From NCBI GenBank assembly GCA_031216915.1, contig CM062297.1, positions 361,597,704 through 361,661,703 on the forward strand: a DNA stretch of 64,000 nt. Direction: 5' to 3'. Position numbers and translations under genes: made by a program. The notes below the pieces were generated by a model. That model saw nothing but the letters and a program-made list of their open reading frames with translations. It searched no databases and had not been told where the DNA came from. Position 1 is the first letter of the stretch. The number at the start of each line of letters is the position of its first letter. Below are positions 11,397-21,745 of the stretch, in pieces. This stretch comes from Pictodentalium vernedei (lineage: Eukaryota; Mollusca; Scaphopoda; Dentaliida; Dentaliidae).

Positions 11397-11641
11397 AGTA
11401 CGGCCGCTATGGTCTGGTTACTTTCCACGGGTGAGCAATATTTTCACGGACGCAATAATATTAGATTCCAAACACTAAGTGTAGGAATAAAAATTAAAAC
11501 TTTAATTAATGAAACACCAGGTACAACCTGGTGCCTCATTAATTAAAATTTTGCAGATGGTTATTTTTATTACCTGATAAACACATGCGATGACTTCACT
11601 GCCCACGCGTGGATTACAACCAGTCCTCGCAGACTCTACTG
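11397..11641. mobile_element. Short TIR element T1, second copy
   Basis: It starts CAGTACGGCCGCTATGG and ends CCTCGCAGACTCTACTGTA, imperfect inverted ends. It has a central palindrome TTAATTAATGAAACACCAGG and its mirror. It has the single-unit structure seen at 38186-38432. Confidence 0.75.
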
Positions 11642-11704
11642 TAATCACTGAAACAACGCGATCTTTTTTTTCTCAGTCACTCCACAACTCATTCAACTAG
11701 TGTA

Positions 11705-11866
11705 GACTAGAAAGTGTGCCGAGTTAGCAAGTTGAACAGTCTTGACAATTGGTCGCCGCTGTTCGGTTGTTCTCTGCGGGTACTTCAGCTTCCTCCAGTT
11801 GCAATACTGTGAGACATGATTTGACCCTTGTTGTTGAAAGTGTCACTAACTGGTTGAGTACTAGAA
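11705..11866 (+). mobile_element. SINE 3' half
   Basis: Begins in the body (CAATTGGTCGCCGCTGTTCGG on the plus strand, shortened here) and runs to TTGTTGAAAGTGTC. The tRNA head is missing, as in a 5'-truncated insertion. It interrupts repeat R2 at CTAACTGGTTGAGTAC. Confidence 0.65.
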
Positions 11867-12100
11867 GCCACTGTGAAGGCTTTGAGAAAAATGAGGGTAC
11901 CAGAGAAATAACCAACATTTTCCCTGCTCACATTTCATATTCAGTCGAATAGAAATAATCTTTTGTTTCCTATAAATTTGTTTATTATAAATTATTGAAA
12001 AGTGCCTGTGGGCACTTTCCAATAATTTGTAATAGAATAAATTTTGAACAAAATCAAACCACTAAAAATAATCTAGCCCTCAACCAGTTATAGCCCAAAT
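11867..12100 (-). repeat. Dispersed repeat R2, copy 1
   Basis: The reverse complement is collinear with 49405-49745: TTGAGGGCTAGATTATTTT, then ACAAATTAT, then GTGGCTTCT...ACTCAACCAGTTA. A small palindrome around GTGCCTGTGGGCAC is present at 11984-12032. Confidence 0.65.
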
Positions 12101-12575
12101 AAACACACAAGAAAACAGACTGCAAACAATTACTCTGAGTGCATTTATGAATAACAGCTGAATCCAGGATGGTTTATTTAAGGTGTGGCTTGCATTTAGG
12201 GTCGATGAAGCGTCGAGACACGATTCGAAATACTTTTGTGGACTCGAGACGAGTCGAAATCCGTTGGGGAATTCGTGAATAAAACGGATCTCTGAAAAAA
12301 ACTTTCTACATATTGTAAAGGGCGTATCTCCCGGAACCCTGCGATGCTTTGAGATTCTTTTCGATTTCTCGTGTTAACTTGCTATTAGGCTCGATTCGAA
12401 CTCGGCTTTTCGATTCCTTTCCTTTCGAATAGTTTCATAAAATATAGCTTGGTTTTAGCCATCTACGTGGTCTCACAAAACGTATAGTTCAGATGGACAT
12501 TGTACATAAATAATGCTGAAATATAAACTGAATGTAATTTTCATTAACACAAATAGCATCTGCACCCATGCCACC
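12101..12575. other. No gene seen
   Basis: Contains repeated CGATTCGAA/GACTCGAGACGAGTCG motifs, suggestive of an old hAT-like interior, but I could not define its ends. Confidence 0.35.
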
Positions 12576-13274
12576 TAGAGTTCAGAGGTTTTGTTTTTCG
12601 ATATTCGGTTACGGTTCGGTTTCAGGGAAAGAAAACTCGGTTTTGGTTCGGTGTTTCTATGTGTTAGGAACAGATAGAAAATAACACTTCAGACTCTCTA
12701 ACTCTCTAAAAACTCCGCACCAGTTTGTACGACACCACACACCACAAAAGGCCTGACTGTAAGTAGCTCCACTGGGTACAGCCTAACTTCCCTTTGATTA
12801 TTCTAGGGGATAGGTTGCTGGGCCTATTCAGTCAGAAAAAAAACACAACTTAGCCCTTTACCCAACATAGACGATATCAAAATTTATTATTTTAAAAATA
12901 TTTTTTTTCAAATTTTAAAAAAAATTTCAACAAAACAATATCATGTGACCCCTCGTTGGAACGAGCTCGGCGAGCTCGTTCCAACGAGGGGTCACATGAT
13001 ATGGTTTTGTTGAACTTTTTTGAAAAATAATATTTTTTAAAACTGCTGAATTTGCACATTACGCGGGCGGATACGGGCGATTCGTTGGGTAAAAGGTTAG
13101 GATAACAAATTAATAATGTTCATTTCATCTATGTTATGTTCTCATTGTTACATTTTTTCCATTATTGACTCGTCCAATCTGTTTCTGCTAGGTCTGTTTT
13201 TACTGCGGTTCGGTTTTCCGGTTTGCCGTCAAAACCGGAACCGAACCGGGGAATCGAAAAACCACCGAGCCCTA
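12576..13274. mobile_element. hAT-like element carrying a nested MITE
   Basis: It starts TAGAGTTCAGAGGTTTTG and ends CACCGAGCCCTA, inverted ends of the YARNG type. Flanks are ATGCCACC (12568-12575) and ATGACACC (13275-13282), an 8-bp duplication with one mismatch. GGTTCGGTTTC-type subterminal repeats occur in both orientations. A piggyBac-like MITE occupies 12850-13100, leaving about 450 bp of original element. No transposase. Confidence 0.75.
12850..13100 (-). mobile_element. piggyBac-like MITE, subfamily A, copy 4 (inverted)
   Basis: TTAG occurs at both ends, which is an exact 4-bp duplication but not TTAA. It starts CCCTTTACCCAACATAGACG and ends GCGATTCGTTGGGTAAAAGG. The hairpin core is perfect: CCTCGTTGGAACGAGCTCG and its mirror. 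Confidence 0.85.
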
Positions 13275-13451
13275 ATGACACCACCCATGCTAATTCCAGT
13301 CTCATTATTCACTATCAGAGTTGAAAGCAAATTTTTGCTCCCAACCAATGTCAACGATGAGCTTTTGCTAGTGCCTAGCCCTGTGCAGTGTCTTGTACCG
13401 GAACTTCTAGCACCCGTATCTGTTTTGAAATATTGTCTTTACTGAGTAGTA

Positions 13452-13497
13452 TTCCAACTATATTATCAAGGCATGCCTTGATGATGTAATTGGAATA
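13452..13497. repeat. Hairpin H2, uninterrupted copy
   Basis: ATTCCAACTATATTATCAAG, then GCATGC, then the mirror CTTGATGATGTAATTGGAAT. The same hairpin at 50113-50640 is split by a hAT-like insertion, so this is the empty-site paralog. Confidence 0.75.
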
Positions 13498-13703
13498 TCT
13501 TATCAGTCAGGACCTGGACCATCAAAGTCGGAACATATGAGTCCCATAATCGACCCCTGACTCGACTCAAGATTCGATTTCAATCGAACATGTGATATTC
13601 GCAGGGCCCAAGTATCTCCCTAAAATACAGGGAAGATTTTTTTTTGAATAGGAGGTTCTTTCGTGAACTATGTTACTGTGTGCCTTCACAAGTATACATA
13701 TCG

Positions 13704-13769
13704 TCGCCTGAGTGCTAGAATGTTCTATGTCCCATAGGAGACATAGAACATTCTAGCACCCAGGCGACG
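13704..13769. repeat. Perfect hairpin, family H1, copy 2
   Basis: CGTCGCCTGAGTGCTAGAAT to CTATGTCCC, mirrored after a 7-base loop. Same family as 8067-8137. Confidence 0.85.
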
Positions 13770-14020
13770 ATATGACGCCAACATATGGATGTGAGACGGT
13801 GCGCAATTGTCACAGGACTCAGATACTTTAGTGGACAAGTAGAATTGTCGGGGTTAATTGAAATTAGAAGTTCTCACAACTTTCCCTTATTTCCACCACA
13901 TCAGCAGAATTGGCAGGTCTGGAACATTACAATCGTAACTGCCATTGAGAGGTCATTTTTTATTTCATTATGTCATTTCCTGTCCCACCTATATGTTTCA
14001 AACAAATACGCATGAGAGAA

Positions 14021-14446
14021 TGTTCTGGGAGGAGTGTGTGTATTGTCGTACGTCGAGGGCAGACAAGAAGTTAGGAACTGTACAAGCGCCCTGTTTGAAG
14101 TAGATTATTCACATTCGGCAGTATCAACAACAATGATAAGAGTCGCCGTCTTGTGCAACAAGTAGAAGAGACATTTCAACTACATTGCGCCATATAGCTA
14201 GTGAAGCTCGACATCATGACCACCATCAAACAACATCGGTTTTGTGTAACGAGCTAACCAATCTCTTTGAACCTACAGAACATTGTAGTAAGTCATCCAG
14301 TGCTTTTATGAAATGAGCTCCTGGAGCTATAGAACATTGTAGCCAGTTTCGTCGTGCTTTTGGAAAGTGTTAAGTACCATTCCCACTTAACAAACAAAGA
14401 AGATCACTATATCAGTCACTCTTCAAATTTTGCCGCATACAGAACA
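14021..14446 (+). repeat. Probable 5' LTR of the Ty3/gypsy element
   Basis: It starts TGTTCTGGG and ends CAGAACA, giving the 7-bp inverted TG...CA ends of an LTR. The primer-site-like motif follows 25 bp later. Inside, a segment around TACAGAACATTGTAG occurs twice about 57 bp apart. No 3' LTR was found in the window, so the boundaries rest on the inverted ends alone. Confidence 0.55.
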
Positions 14447-14471
14447 AAATCGGTTCACCACACTCATCAAC

Positions 14472-14489
14472 TGGCGCCGAAGATTCAAC
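14472..14489 (+). promoter_or_regulatory. Possible tRNA primer-binding site
   Basis: TGGCGCCGAAGATTCAAC begins with TGG, the complement of a tRNA 3' CCA, and TGGCGCC is a common start for retroelement primer sites. It lies 25 bp after the predicted LTR end, farther than usual, so either the LTR end or this site may be wrong. Confidence 0.45.
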
Positions 14490-15055
14490 AAGTGAAAAGG
14501 TCTTTTTAACTTTTCTTTTAAGACTTTATTCAAACGAGGAAAGTGAGCTCTATGAATGTTTGTGAGATGTTTTGTTCATTACATTATTCATCACTTCAAT
14601 ACCTTTCAGGTTAGTCAGTAGTTTAATTAAATTTTATAAGTTTTACATGAGCTTCCTTTCATGGAAAACACAAGCACACAGAAAGTGCATCTCGGAAAGG
14701 ACCTGGACCCCAAACATTTAGCACCTTATGTGGTAAATTAAGTCGCATCTTGTGACAGCTGGCGAGGCTACCAGGATTTTTTTTAAAAAAAAATTTCGGT
14801 TGCAAAATTTTAAACTCACTATTCACAAACGTTTCATTGTTAACCCATAAAACGAGGTTCGAACAACCCATGTTTTTTCCCTCTCCTTTCTATGGTTAAC
14901 TTGATTAGGCAAGCATCAAAAGTGATGACTGTTGTGTTACAGATTCATGCAAAGGCCAATTTCTGAAGAGGTTCTTAGAGGAAAGAGGAAAACTCATTAC
15001 GAGTTGAAAATACCTAGATATTTATTTCGAAAAATTGTCTGGCAAAATTATTGAA

Positions 15056-16023
15056 ATGGCAACCCAGATAGTAGCATTATGAGGAAAGATGGGTCTGAGC
15101 AGTATGGAGTTGTCAGACTTTGCATGGGAATGCTATGCCCAACAGGAAGGATTTGCATAGGCAGGCGGCTTTTAAATATGAAGAGGCAAAAATTAGGAAA
15201 GAGGAAGCAGAACTTAGGAAAGAGGAGACACAACTTAAAATCGAAGAAACACAAAAGGAGATACAATTACTAAGGTTGAGGTCCGAGTTAGGTGTCAGTG
15301 AGGAAACTCCAAGACAAAGGGGGAATGTAGGTCCTACAGTTACGGCACTGCGCCCAAAACTTCCGAAGTTTGAAGAAGATAAAGATGATATGGACGCATT
15401 TTTAGAACGTTTTGAAAGATTTACCACTGGACAGAATTGGAATGAAGATCACTGGGCAGTATCTTTATCTCCTCTCCTCACTGGGAAGGGGTTAGATGTA
15501 TACACTGCACTCCCACTGTCTGAGGCAACCAATTACACTGTGTTAAAAAGATCTTTTCTCAAATGTTACGAGCTAACTGAAGAGGGATTTAGAGTTAAAT
15601 TCCGTTAAGTGAAACCTGATAAGGGGAAAAAGTTTTTCAGTTCGTGGCTAGGTTGCAAAGATTTTTGGCAGATGGGTATGGCTAGCAGACGTTGAAAAAA
15701 TATTCCAACCATTATAAGATCTCATGATAAGGGAACAATTTTTATCTAGCTGTTCAAGTGAAATGTCTTTATTTCTAAAAGAAAGAAGACCCAAGAGTTT
15801 GAAAGAAGTAACTGATCTGGAGCAAAGGTACATAGAAGCACATGACAGTTGGATTAGTTTAAGTGGGCATGTTTACGGTCGTAAAAACAAGGTAAGTAAG
15901 AGGACGTGGCTTGGTGACCATCGGGAGGAAACTCCCACGGGGAAACAGATATGGGATGGACGCTCCTGTTTTCTCTGTGGAAGGTGTGGTCATCTCGTGC
16001 GAGAGTGCCATGATAGGCTATAG
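15056..16023 (+). pseudogene. gag: Gag polyprotein remnant (Ty3/gypsy)
   Basis: Gag forms the retrotransposon particle and packages its RNA. The likely start is ATG at 15056 (MATQIVAL), followed by a stop and frameshifts. From 15120 a frame runs 162 residues, with a charged coiled coil of repeated KEEAELRKEE-type units. A capsid-like segment follows (PKLPKFEEDKDDMDAFLERF, then NWNEDHWAVSLSPLLTGKG). Capsid sequence continues in another frame (FVARLQRFLADGYG near 15640) and again from 15724. A CCHC zinc knuckle, CFLCGRCGHLVREC, lies at 15967-16008. At least three breaks. Identification is firm from the knuckle, the capsid motif and the following integrase. Confidence 0.85.
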
Positions 16024-16129
16024 GCACCATCTTGTGGATCAATGGACACAAAAGATTCCCACAACAGTCAAAAAAGATCAGGTAATGGTAATAGTGTATG
16101 TAATAAAAAAATGGGTGAGTGTTGCCTGT

Positions 16130-16500
16130 GTTGGTTGATATTAAGAAAAATATCAAACACGGTCATCTGTTATTAGCTAATGGGAAAACAGTTCCAATTG
16201 TTAGTGGTTTGTGTCTCGGGCTGGCAGTTGAAAATGGTATGCCGACGACTTGAGGATATGTGGGTCACATAATTTTACAATTTCCGGTGTGATGGCTAAC
16301 AAGGAATTGGTGAAAGAAGATCAGATGACAATTATGCGTACTCATTGATAGCACATTAAGGAGGTTTCCCATTGCCAGAATTAAAGCTGACACTCCTTTC
16401 TAATAGGGAAATGTTGAAGTGATGTGTATTAAGAATCCAATTTATGACCTTGTTATTGGTAATATGCCAGGAGCAACAAATACCCCAGATGTAAATTGGG
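16130..16500 (+). pseudogene. Retropepsin-like protease remnant
   Basis: Scattered over three frames: HGHLLLANGKTVPI, then ANKELVKEDQM, then PIARIKAD and NPIYDLVIGNMPGA. The last segment is the typical C-terminal (I/L)IGN motif of Ty3/gypsy proteases. The catalytic D-S/T-G is not readable; the region after LVDI appears deleted. It sits between gag and integrase, as expected. Several in-frame stops. Confidence 0.7.
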
Positions 16501-16798
16501 ATGAGAGGGGGGAACCGGGAGAGGAAATTTCCAGGGCAAGAATTTCCAAAGGCAGCAAAACGACCCTCAAAAAGAGAAGGTCGATGGCCTTAGTACTGTG
16601 TCTGGAATCCAGGCAGAACAGGTAAGTGGTAATGAGATAAAGAATTGTGGTAGTGTGCACAAAGGAAATGTATAAGCGAGATGGGTAAGGTAGGAACGAG
16701 ATCTTCATCAACAGAGTCCGAGGTACAAGAAGCTTCTGTCGAGGTGACGCGGCTGCAGGCTGCGGCCGATCAAACCACTTATCGTCCCACTGGATAAG

Positions 16799-17875
16799 GT
16801 GGGTAGTGTGAATGTTGAGCAATTAGCACAACGCGACGACGAATCGTTGTGTAAGATTAGAGAGGCCACCAAGGAGGACCAGGCCATGTTTACTAGAGGT
16901 GGTCACAAATATACATTTGAGATGATAAAAGGGGTGTTGTATAAGACTTACAACCACCCCACATGTGAGTCCCAAGTAGAGGTGAAACAGATAGTAGTAC
17001 CCGGGAAGTTTAGAAGACAAGTTATGTCCTTGGCTCACGAGGCTATAGTGGGGGGGGGGGGGGGTCATTTGGGCCAAAGGAAGACTTTGGATAGAATAAC
17101 GATGAGGTTTTATTGGGCAGGAATAAACAATGATGTGTGTCGATTCTGTAAGTCTTTTGACATGTGCCAAAATGGTTCCTAAGAGAAGAGTGTCCAAGGT
17201 ACTTTTGGACATGATGACTATCATAGAGGAGCCATTCAAAAGGGTAGCATTGGACCTTATTGGACCGATCAGTCCAGTATCGGAGAGAGGCAACAGATAC
17301 GTACTTACATTAGTAGACTATGCAACAAGATATTCCAAAGCCACACCACTACCTAAAATAGAGACAGGGGTGATAGCAGAGGCATAGCTCGAGGTTTTGC
17401 GAGAGTCGGATTTCCGAAAGAAATTTTGAGCAAAAGTCAGTTCACCTCTGATGTAATGGCTGAGGCGTGTAGACTGGTGTCAGTAAAGCAACTTTTCACT
17501 GTCCCATACAACCCAAAATGTAATGGCTGGTGTGAGAGAATGAATGGAGTGTTAAAGGGAATGGTTAGAAAAATGTTTCAAGAACGACTTCCGGATTGGG
17601 ACAGGTATCTGCCAGCGGTACTCTTTGCCTACCGTGGAACGCCACGGGGATTCTCACCCTTTGAATTACTGTATGGTAGGGCAGTTAGGGGATCATTGCA
17701 GACACTGAAAGAACTATGGACGGAAGAGGAATCTCCGGAAGTAAGAAATACTCACCACATCCTAGACCTTGGGAACAGGCTCGAGGAGACATGTAAACTT
17801 GCTCGGGAAAGCTTACTTCAGGCGCAAGGTCGGTACAGCATCACTATGACAAGCGGTCCAAGGAAAGGAAACTAA
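16799..17875 (+). pseudogene. Integrase remnant (Ty3/gypsy)
   Basis: Integrase inserts the cDNA copy into host DNA. The N-terminal zinc-binding HHCC domain is readable from AHEAI and GHLGQRKTLDRI to FCKSFDMCQ. A run of 14 G at about 17050 sits inside it and may have expanded. The core begins RVALDLIGP (first catalytic Asp) at about 17250 and continues TLVDYATRYSKATPLP. After a frame change, GFPKEILSKSQFTSDV lacks the usual S-D-Q-G segment, so the second catalytic Asp is deleted. PYNPKCNGWCERMNGVLKG retains the Glu. Then FAYRGTPRGFSPFELLYGR. Three frames are used (16799, 17130, 17426). Dead by deletion and frameshifts. Confidence 0.88.
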
Positions 17876-17879
17876 ATGT

Positions 17880-18440
17880 TGGTCAAAAGGTAACTGCTGC
17901 TTCCAATAGATAACAATAAAGTGTTACTGCAGTGGAGAGGGTCGTATGTTGTCAAGGAAGTTGTCGGATTACAGAGCAGAAGTAGATGGTAAGGTTAAGA
18001 TATATAATATTAACCTACTTGGGCCATTTGAGGAGCGATTCATAGACAAAAGATCAGTCGCGGATACTCGGAGAGAAACCATCGCCGCCTTGGTTATCAT
18101 TGAGCCGGAAGATGAGGATGAACCGGGGATGGGGATAATGAGAGTTTAACTGAGTTGAAAAGTGTAAGCGGTCAAGAAATGTATCGTGATGAAAAGGTAG
18201 GTTCGGAGATGACCGATGTCCAACAGAAACAAGCTTTAGCCCTGAGATTCGAATTCAGGGATATTTTCTCTGCGAATCCCGGAAGGACGGACCTAGTCGA
18301 ACTCACGGTCGACTTGACAACGAAGGAACATATCAAGGTAAGATCGTATGGGATTGCCTATGCAAAAAGAGAGGTACTTAAGACTGAGGTGGATCAACAA
18401 CCACTCGGTCACAAGCCCAATTTGCCACACGTTTTATAAA
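17880..18440 (+). pseudogene. Integrase C-terminus and RT N-terminal approach, truncated
   Basis: First comes the post-core segment (VLLQWRG..., then KIYNINLLGPFEERF), the C-terminal domain that normally ends Ty3/gypsy integrases. A linker with AALVIIEPEDEDE follows. Then from 18155 comes FRDIFSANPGRTDLVELTVD and YGIAYAKREVLKTEVD, the stretch that precedes reverse transcriptase. Finding it after integrase is the evidence for swapped gene order. Similarity ends at about 18400; no YxDD box or RNase H. Confidence 0.75.
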
Positions 18441-18997
18441 TGTTACCCATAATTCTTACAAGTTCGCCATACGGAAGCAAGGAGACGGTGTGGGCTTTTC
18501 AACGCTTTTCAGCCCCTCGAAACGGTGCTATTTTGCTTGTCTAACAGCAGAAGAGAAGGCAACGACAGCTGAAGGCATCGATTCAGTTGGTGGTGAAAGT
18601 TCAAAATGTTAGTGAAATTGTATCATCGATGTGTACTTCATTTAATAAACTTCAGGCATTTGCCTGTTCAGTGGTATAAAACTACAGCAGCTGGCTTTTC
18701 ACATTTGTTTCTAATCAGATTGAACGTTTGACTAATATTCTCTTTTGAAAAATCTTTAAAAATAAAAAATGGGCGCTTTCACTAGCTTTGATGTTTTGTA
18801 GCTTTTTTCTGTTCATTGTATCAACAGTGTGTACATCGTGACACTGTACGTTCCATTAATATAAAAGTCTTGGAACTAAGATTTGCTAATTTTTTTCATG
18901 GAAGCAAAAAAACTTGCAAATTACTGTAAGAACACATTCACTTAACAAAGACACAAAGAGGACGCTTCCTTGATGTTGGTAATATATATTCTTACTG

Positions 18998-19352
18998 TTG
19001 GGCTGGTGGCTCAGTAGGTAGAGGTGCAGGCTGCAAGCCGAGAGGTCCTCGGTTCGAATCTCACCTGCGGCAACCGCGTTGTGTCCTTGGGCAATATACA
19101 TCACCGCATTGCCTACCTGGGGCACGGTGGCATTGTGTACTAATGAAAACTGCACGTCGATTGTGCACTTGTCTTCAACCAATGCTAACCTTGCTTGTGT
19201 GCAGTTAATATATTGAGGGTCTGGCAGTTGCTCGCCGTTGCTAGGTGGTTCTCTCCGGGTACTCCGGCTCCTCTACCCTTAAACCTGTCCGACACGAGTT
19301 GACCCTGGCAGTCGAAAGTGTCGTTAAACCAAATAAATAAGTAAATAATAAA
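18998..19352 (+). mobile_element. tRNA-derived SINE, complete
   Basis: A box GCTCAGTAGGTAGAG, B box GGTTCGAATCT, the common body, and tail AAATAAATAAGTAAATAATAAA. It is inserted in R1 copy 1. The same junction (SINE tail plus ATGACGGGC) is present in R1 copy 2 at about 26078-26105, so the insertion predates the duplication of these two copies. Confidence 0.88.
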
Positions 19353-19639
19353 TGACGGGCCATCTGTGAAGTAATTTTTCTAATCAGCTTGCCATCAAAA
19401 GCCAAGTGTCTATTTGTAACTTTTAATAAACGAAAACAACAGACAGCTCTCGGAGCTGTCTGTTGTTCTCGTTTATTAAAAGTTACAAAAGGAAACTTGG
19501 CTTTATTTTCTACTGATGCCATTTTGTGTTTTCTCATCAATTACTTTCTTCTAAATTGGACCTTCATCGTCCGACAAATATTTTCAAGGGAGATAATTCC
19601 GTCGAAAGTCGATTTTCATGACGAAATAAGTCAGGAATA

Positions 19640-20246
19640 TTTTCTCTTTCTTCTGGAAGGTGTCTTGGTTGGTATCGGTAGGTTTTCGGTTGCTGCTTTT
19701 TCTTCTCGTGGTTCTCTTGCCCCGAGGTCTTGGAACTCTTTGAAGGCGAGTTCCGCCATAGCTGTCAAGGTAACATATGTTTTCTCAGTTGTGCTCTAAT
19801 TTAGAAGTAGGAGAGAGTTCTGACTGGAAGGCATTGAAGTTCTAGTTTTCAGCTCCTCTTGTGCATCGTTTGTAGCACCGCTATTATCCAGTTCAATCAC
19901 CCCTTCTCCCGCGGAGAAGAGACTGAGATCCAGATAGGAGTATAGAAGCTTGAGGCAGACTGGTGGTAGTGGACTTTTTTCCTTCTTCTCTTCCTTCTCT
20001 TTCTTCTTCTTATCCAGAAACTCCTCAAAGCTCTGGGGACCCGTCATTTCATTGATTGGCTCGTTCTATGTTTTTCTTCTTCTGAGTGGTATCCATCCTG
20101 GAAGGTCTGGACTCCTTCAGGTTGGGACCAGTGTGAAGGGTGGTCCCCTCACAAGAAGTACTGCCAAATCCCGAAAGAGGTGATTGCAATGTTCTCACGA
20201 ATTCTACCACAAGGAAAATGTTTTCATCCTTTACAGGACAGTTCAA
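19640..20246 (-). pseudogene. Coding remnant within R1, unknown protein
   Basis: Frames on the minus strand: 20246-20049 (MNCPVKDENIFLVVEFV...), a frameshift, then MTGPQSFEEFLDKKKKEKEE from 20047, then GEGVIELDNSGATNDAQEEL. After another shift comes LTAMAELAFKEFQDLGAREP. The same words recur at 25560-25835 on the plus strand (GEGVAELKNSGATYDA; LTAMAVLAFKEFQELMAREP), so the reading direction is supported by conservation between copies. The middle is lysine/glutamate-rich and probably helical. I do not recognise the family. Frameshifts and stops make both copies pseudogenes. Confidence 0.55.
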
Positions 20247-20652
20247 GTAAATGAGCGAGAGGCGTTCAACCCCAGAAGGGTTCTCTTGATGTCAGCAGGG
20301 AAGCCCGTTTGTGTTCAGAGCGTGCTTTAATTGATGTGTTAAAACCTCTGATTCCAAGGTGCGAATGTGGTGAGTTGAGCATAAGTTCGTCATCCGTTTA
20401 TTTGTTGGACGGTTCTTTTGTTCGTGTGTTAGTTTATTGGAATTTAAAGACATTTTCAACAGCCAGGGTAACATCGTGTCGGTTAGTTTCATGTGTGGAC
20501 GGAACCGGAGTGTCCGGAATGAACAAACGAGCAGAGGCGAGCAACTGTCAGACTCTCCAACTTACTAACTCTGAACAAGGCGAGTTGGCACCTGTTGATG
20601 ACAAGTGCACGATAGACGAGCAACACGTATCGGTACACAGCGCTACCATGCC

Positions 20653-21614
20653 CAGGGCCGGCGGAAGCAGCAAAGGGCAAGGGGGGCGAAATCTTCTGAT
20701 GAGGGCAAGTGCACGTATATCGCCTAAAAATTGGGAGGGGACGCCTCAGATGCTGAAGGCATCTGCACCGAGTGCCGAAGGCACGAGGTATTAGAAGGAA
20801 GGGGGGGGGGGGGGGGGGGTGGAGGGGTTTTCCCCCCAGGACATTTTTAATGGAGCTCTCAAATTGTGCATTCTGGTGGCCTTTGGCCTGAAATTCCTCT
20901 TGTATTTTTATAATAGAAAAAAATGATTTTTTTACAGCCGGAGGCCGGACCCTGGGGCAGTTGCCCTGTTTACCTACCCCCTCTCGGTGCTAGTATAAGT
21001 CTCGGATTATCTAGTGCCATAGGCTTCGAACCAGTTTTGTTGTCGACAAACTCGGCTTTTGGCCATCTAACTAATAAAACAGTCAGGCTGAGCAGGTAGG
21101 CAAAATTTGCTGATTCATAGGCCTACTATCCATTGAATGCCATACCCATGGGCAATTAACCCTTTACCTAACATGAAAAGCAGACGACACTTGCAAAAAA
21201 AATTCTTGAATAACTAATTTTTTTCATCTTTTGTCTCAAAAACATAGGTTATGACCCCTCGTTGGAACGAGCTCGACGAGCTCGTTCCAACGAGGGGTCA
21301 TAACCTATGTTTTTGAGACAAAAAATGAAAATATTTTAAAAATTAATTGGCTATTTTTGAGAATAGCGCTGGCCGGTTTTGGCCGTTACGTTGGGTAAAG
21401 GATTAATGTATACATATACATCCATGCCGGAGAATTGGTTATTCAAAGATACAACTGAATAATAGGCTGATCAGTATGATCCTGTTTTTTTCTGATGGTT
21501 GATCAATAACAATGCTAATTTTTTATTTTCGGACACTTTCGCCCCCGCTCGCCCCCGTGGGCGAGGGCAAGGGGGGCGACCACCCCCGTCGCCCCCCTTC
21601 TTCCGCCGGCCCTG
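20653..21614. mobile_element. hAT-like element with perfect 8-bp target duplication, nested in a SINE
   Basis: ACCATGCC is found at 20645-20652 and 21615-21622. The ends are CAGGGCCGGCGGAAG and CTTCCGCCGGCCCTG, 15 bp of perfect inverted repeat. AGGGCAAGGGGGGCGA near the left end recurs near the right end. A poly-G run is at 20800-20818. The element is 962 bp, of which 251 bp is a later piggyBac-like MITE. No transposase motif. Confidence 0.92.
21156..21406 (+). mobile_element. piggyBac-like MITE, subfamily B, copy 5
   Basis: TTAA at both ends; CCCTTTACCTAACATG at the left and GTTACGTTGGGTAAAGG at the right. The central hairpin is perfect and includes the AAAACATAGGTTATGACC arm and its mirror. 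It is the innermost layer of the SINE > hAT > MITE nest, so it is the youngest. Confidence 0.92.
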
Positions 21615-21745
21615 ACCATGCCCCAACGTGGGCAATCGTGATGTAGTGTCTTACCCATGAACACAGCGCAGTTGCCACTGGTCAGAATCGAACCTTCGAC
21701 CCTTCGGCTTAAAGTCCAATGTTCTTACAACTCCCCACTGCGCAT

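Larger units (their letters stand above)
14021..18440 (+). mobile_element. Decayed Ty3/gypsy (Gmr1-like) retrotransposon, 3' truncated
   Basis: Order seen: LTR, primer site, gag with a zinc knuckle, protease remnant, integrase, then the N-terminal approach to reverse transcriptase. In ordinary Ty3/gypsy elements integrase is last. Gmr1-like elements are known for integrase before RT, which fits here. RT catalytic motifs, RNase H and the 3' LTR are missing; sequence after about 18440 is unrelated. Frameshifts and stops affect every domain. Confidence 0.8.
18575..20250 (-). repeat. Dispersed repeat R1, copy 1 (longest)
   Basis: R1 occurs six times (18575, 25545, 32600, 40405, 44925 and 52635 regions). 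On the minus strand this copy starts with a coding remnant (20246-19640). A hairpin at 19403-19500 follows (CGAAAACAACAGACAGCTC and mirror), then about 0.8 kb of AT-rich non-coding sequence. A SINE at 18998-19352 interrupts it. Coding part plus long AT-rich tail suggests a mobile or retrocopied gene; the class is not established. Confidence 0.7.
20440..21745 (-). mobile_element. SINE split by a hAT-like element
   Basis: The 3' half is 20440-20652 and the tRNA-side half is 21615-21745. They join at ACCATGCC, which is duplicated by the hAT insertion. On the plus strand the SINE reads ACATCGTGTCGG, then CAACTGTCAG, then the antisense of the B box (GAATCGAACC) near 21690. Confidence 0.8.

Noticed and set aside
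12190-13600. A larger hAT element enclosing 12576-13274
   Set aside because: CGATTCGAA motifs suggest one, but the candidate ends (near 12200 and 13600) do not pair convincingly and no 8-bp duplication was found.
16823-17293. 156-codon minus-strand frame
   Set aside because: Antisense to the integrase zinc-binding and core regions.
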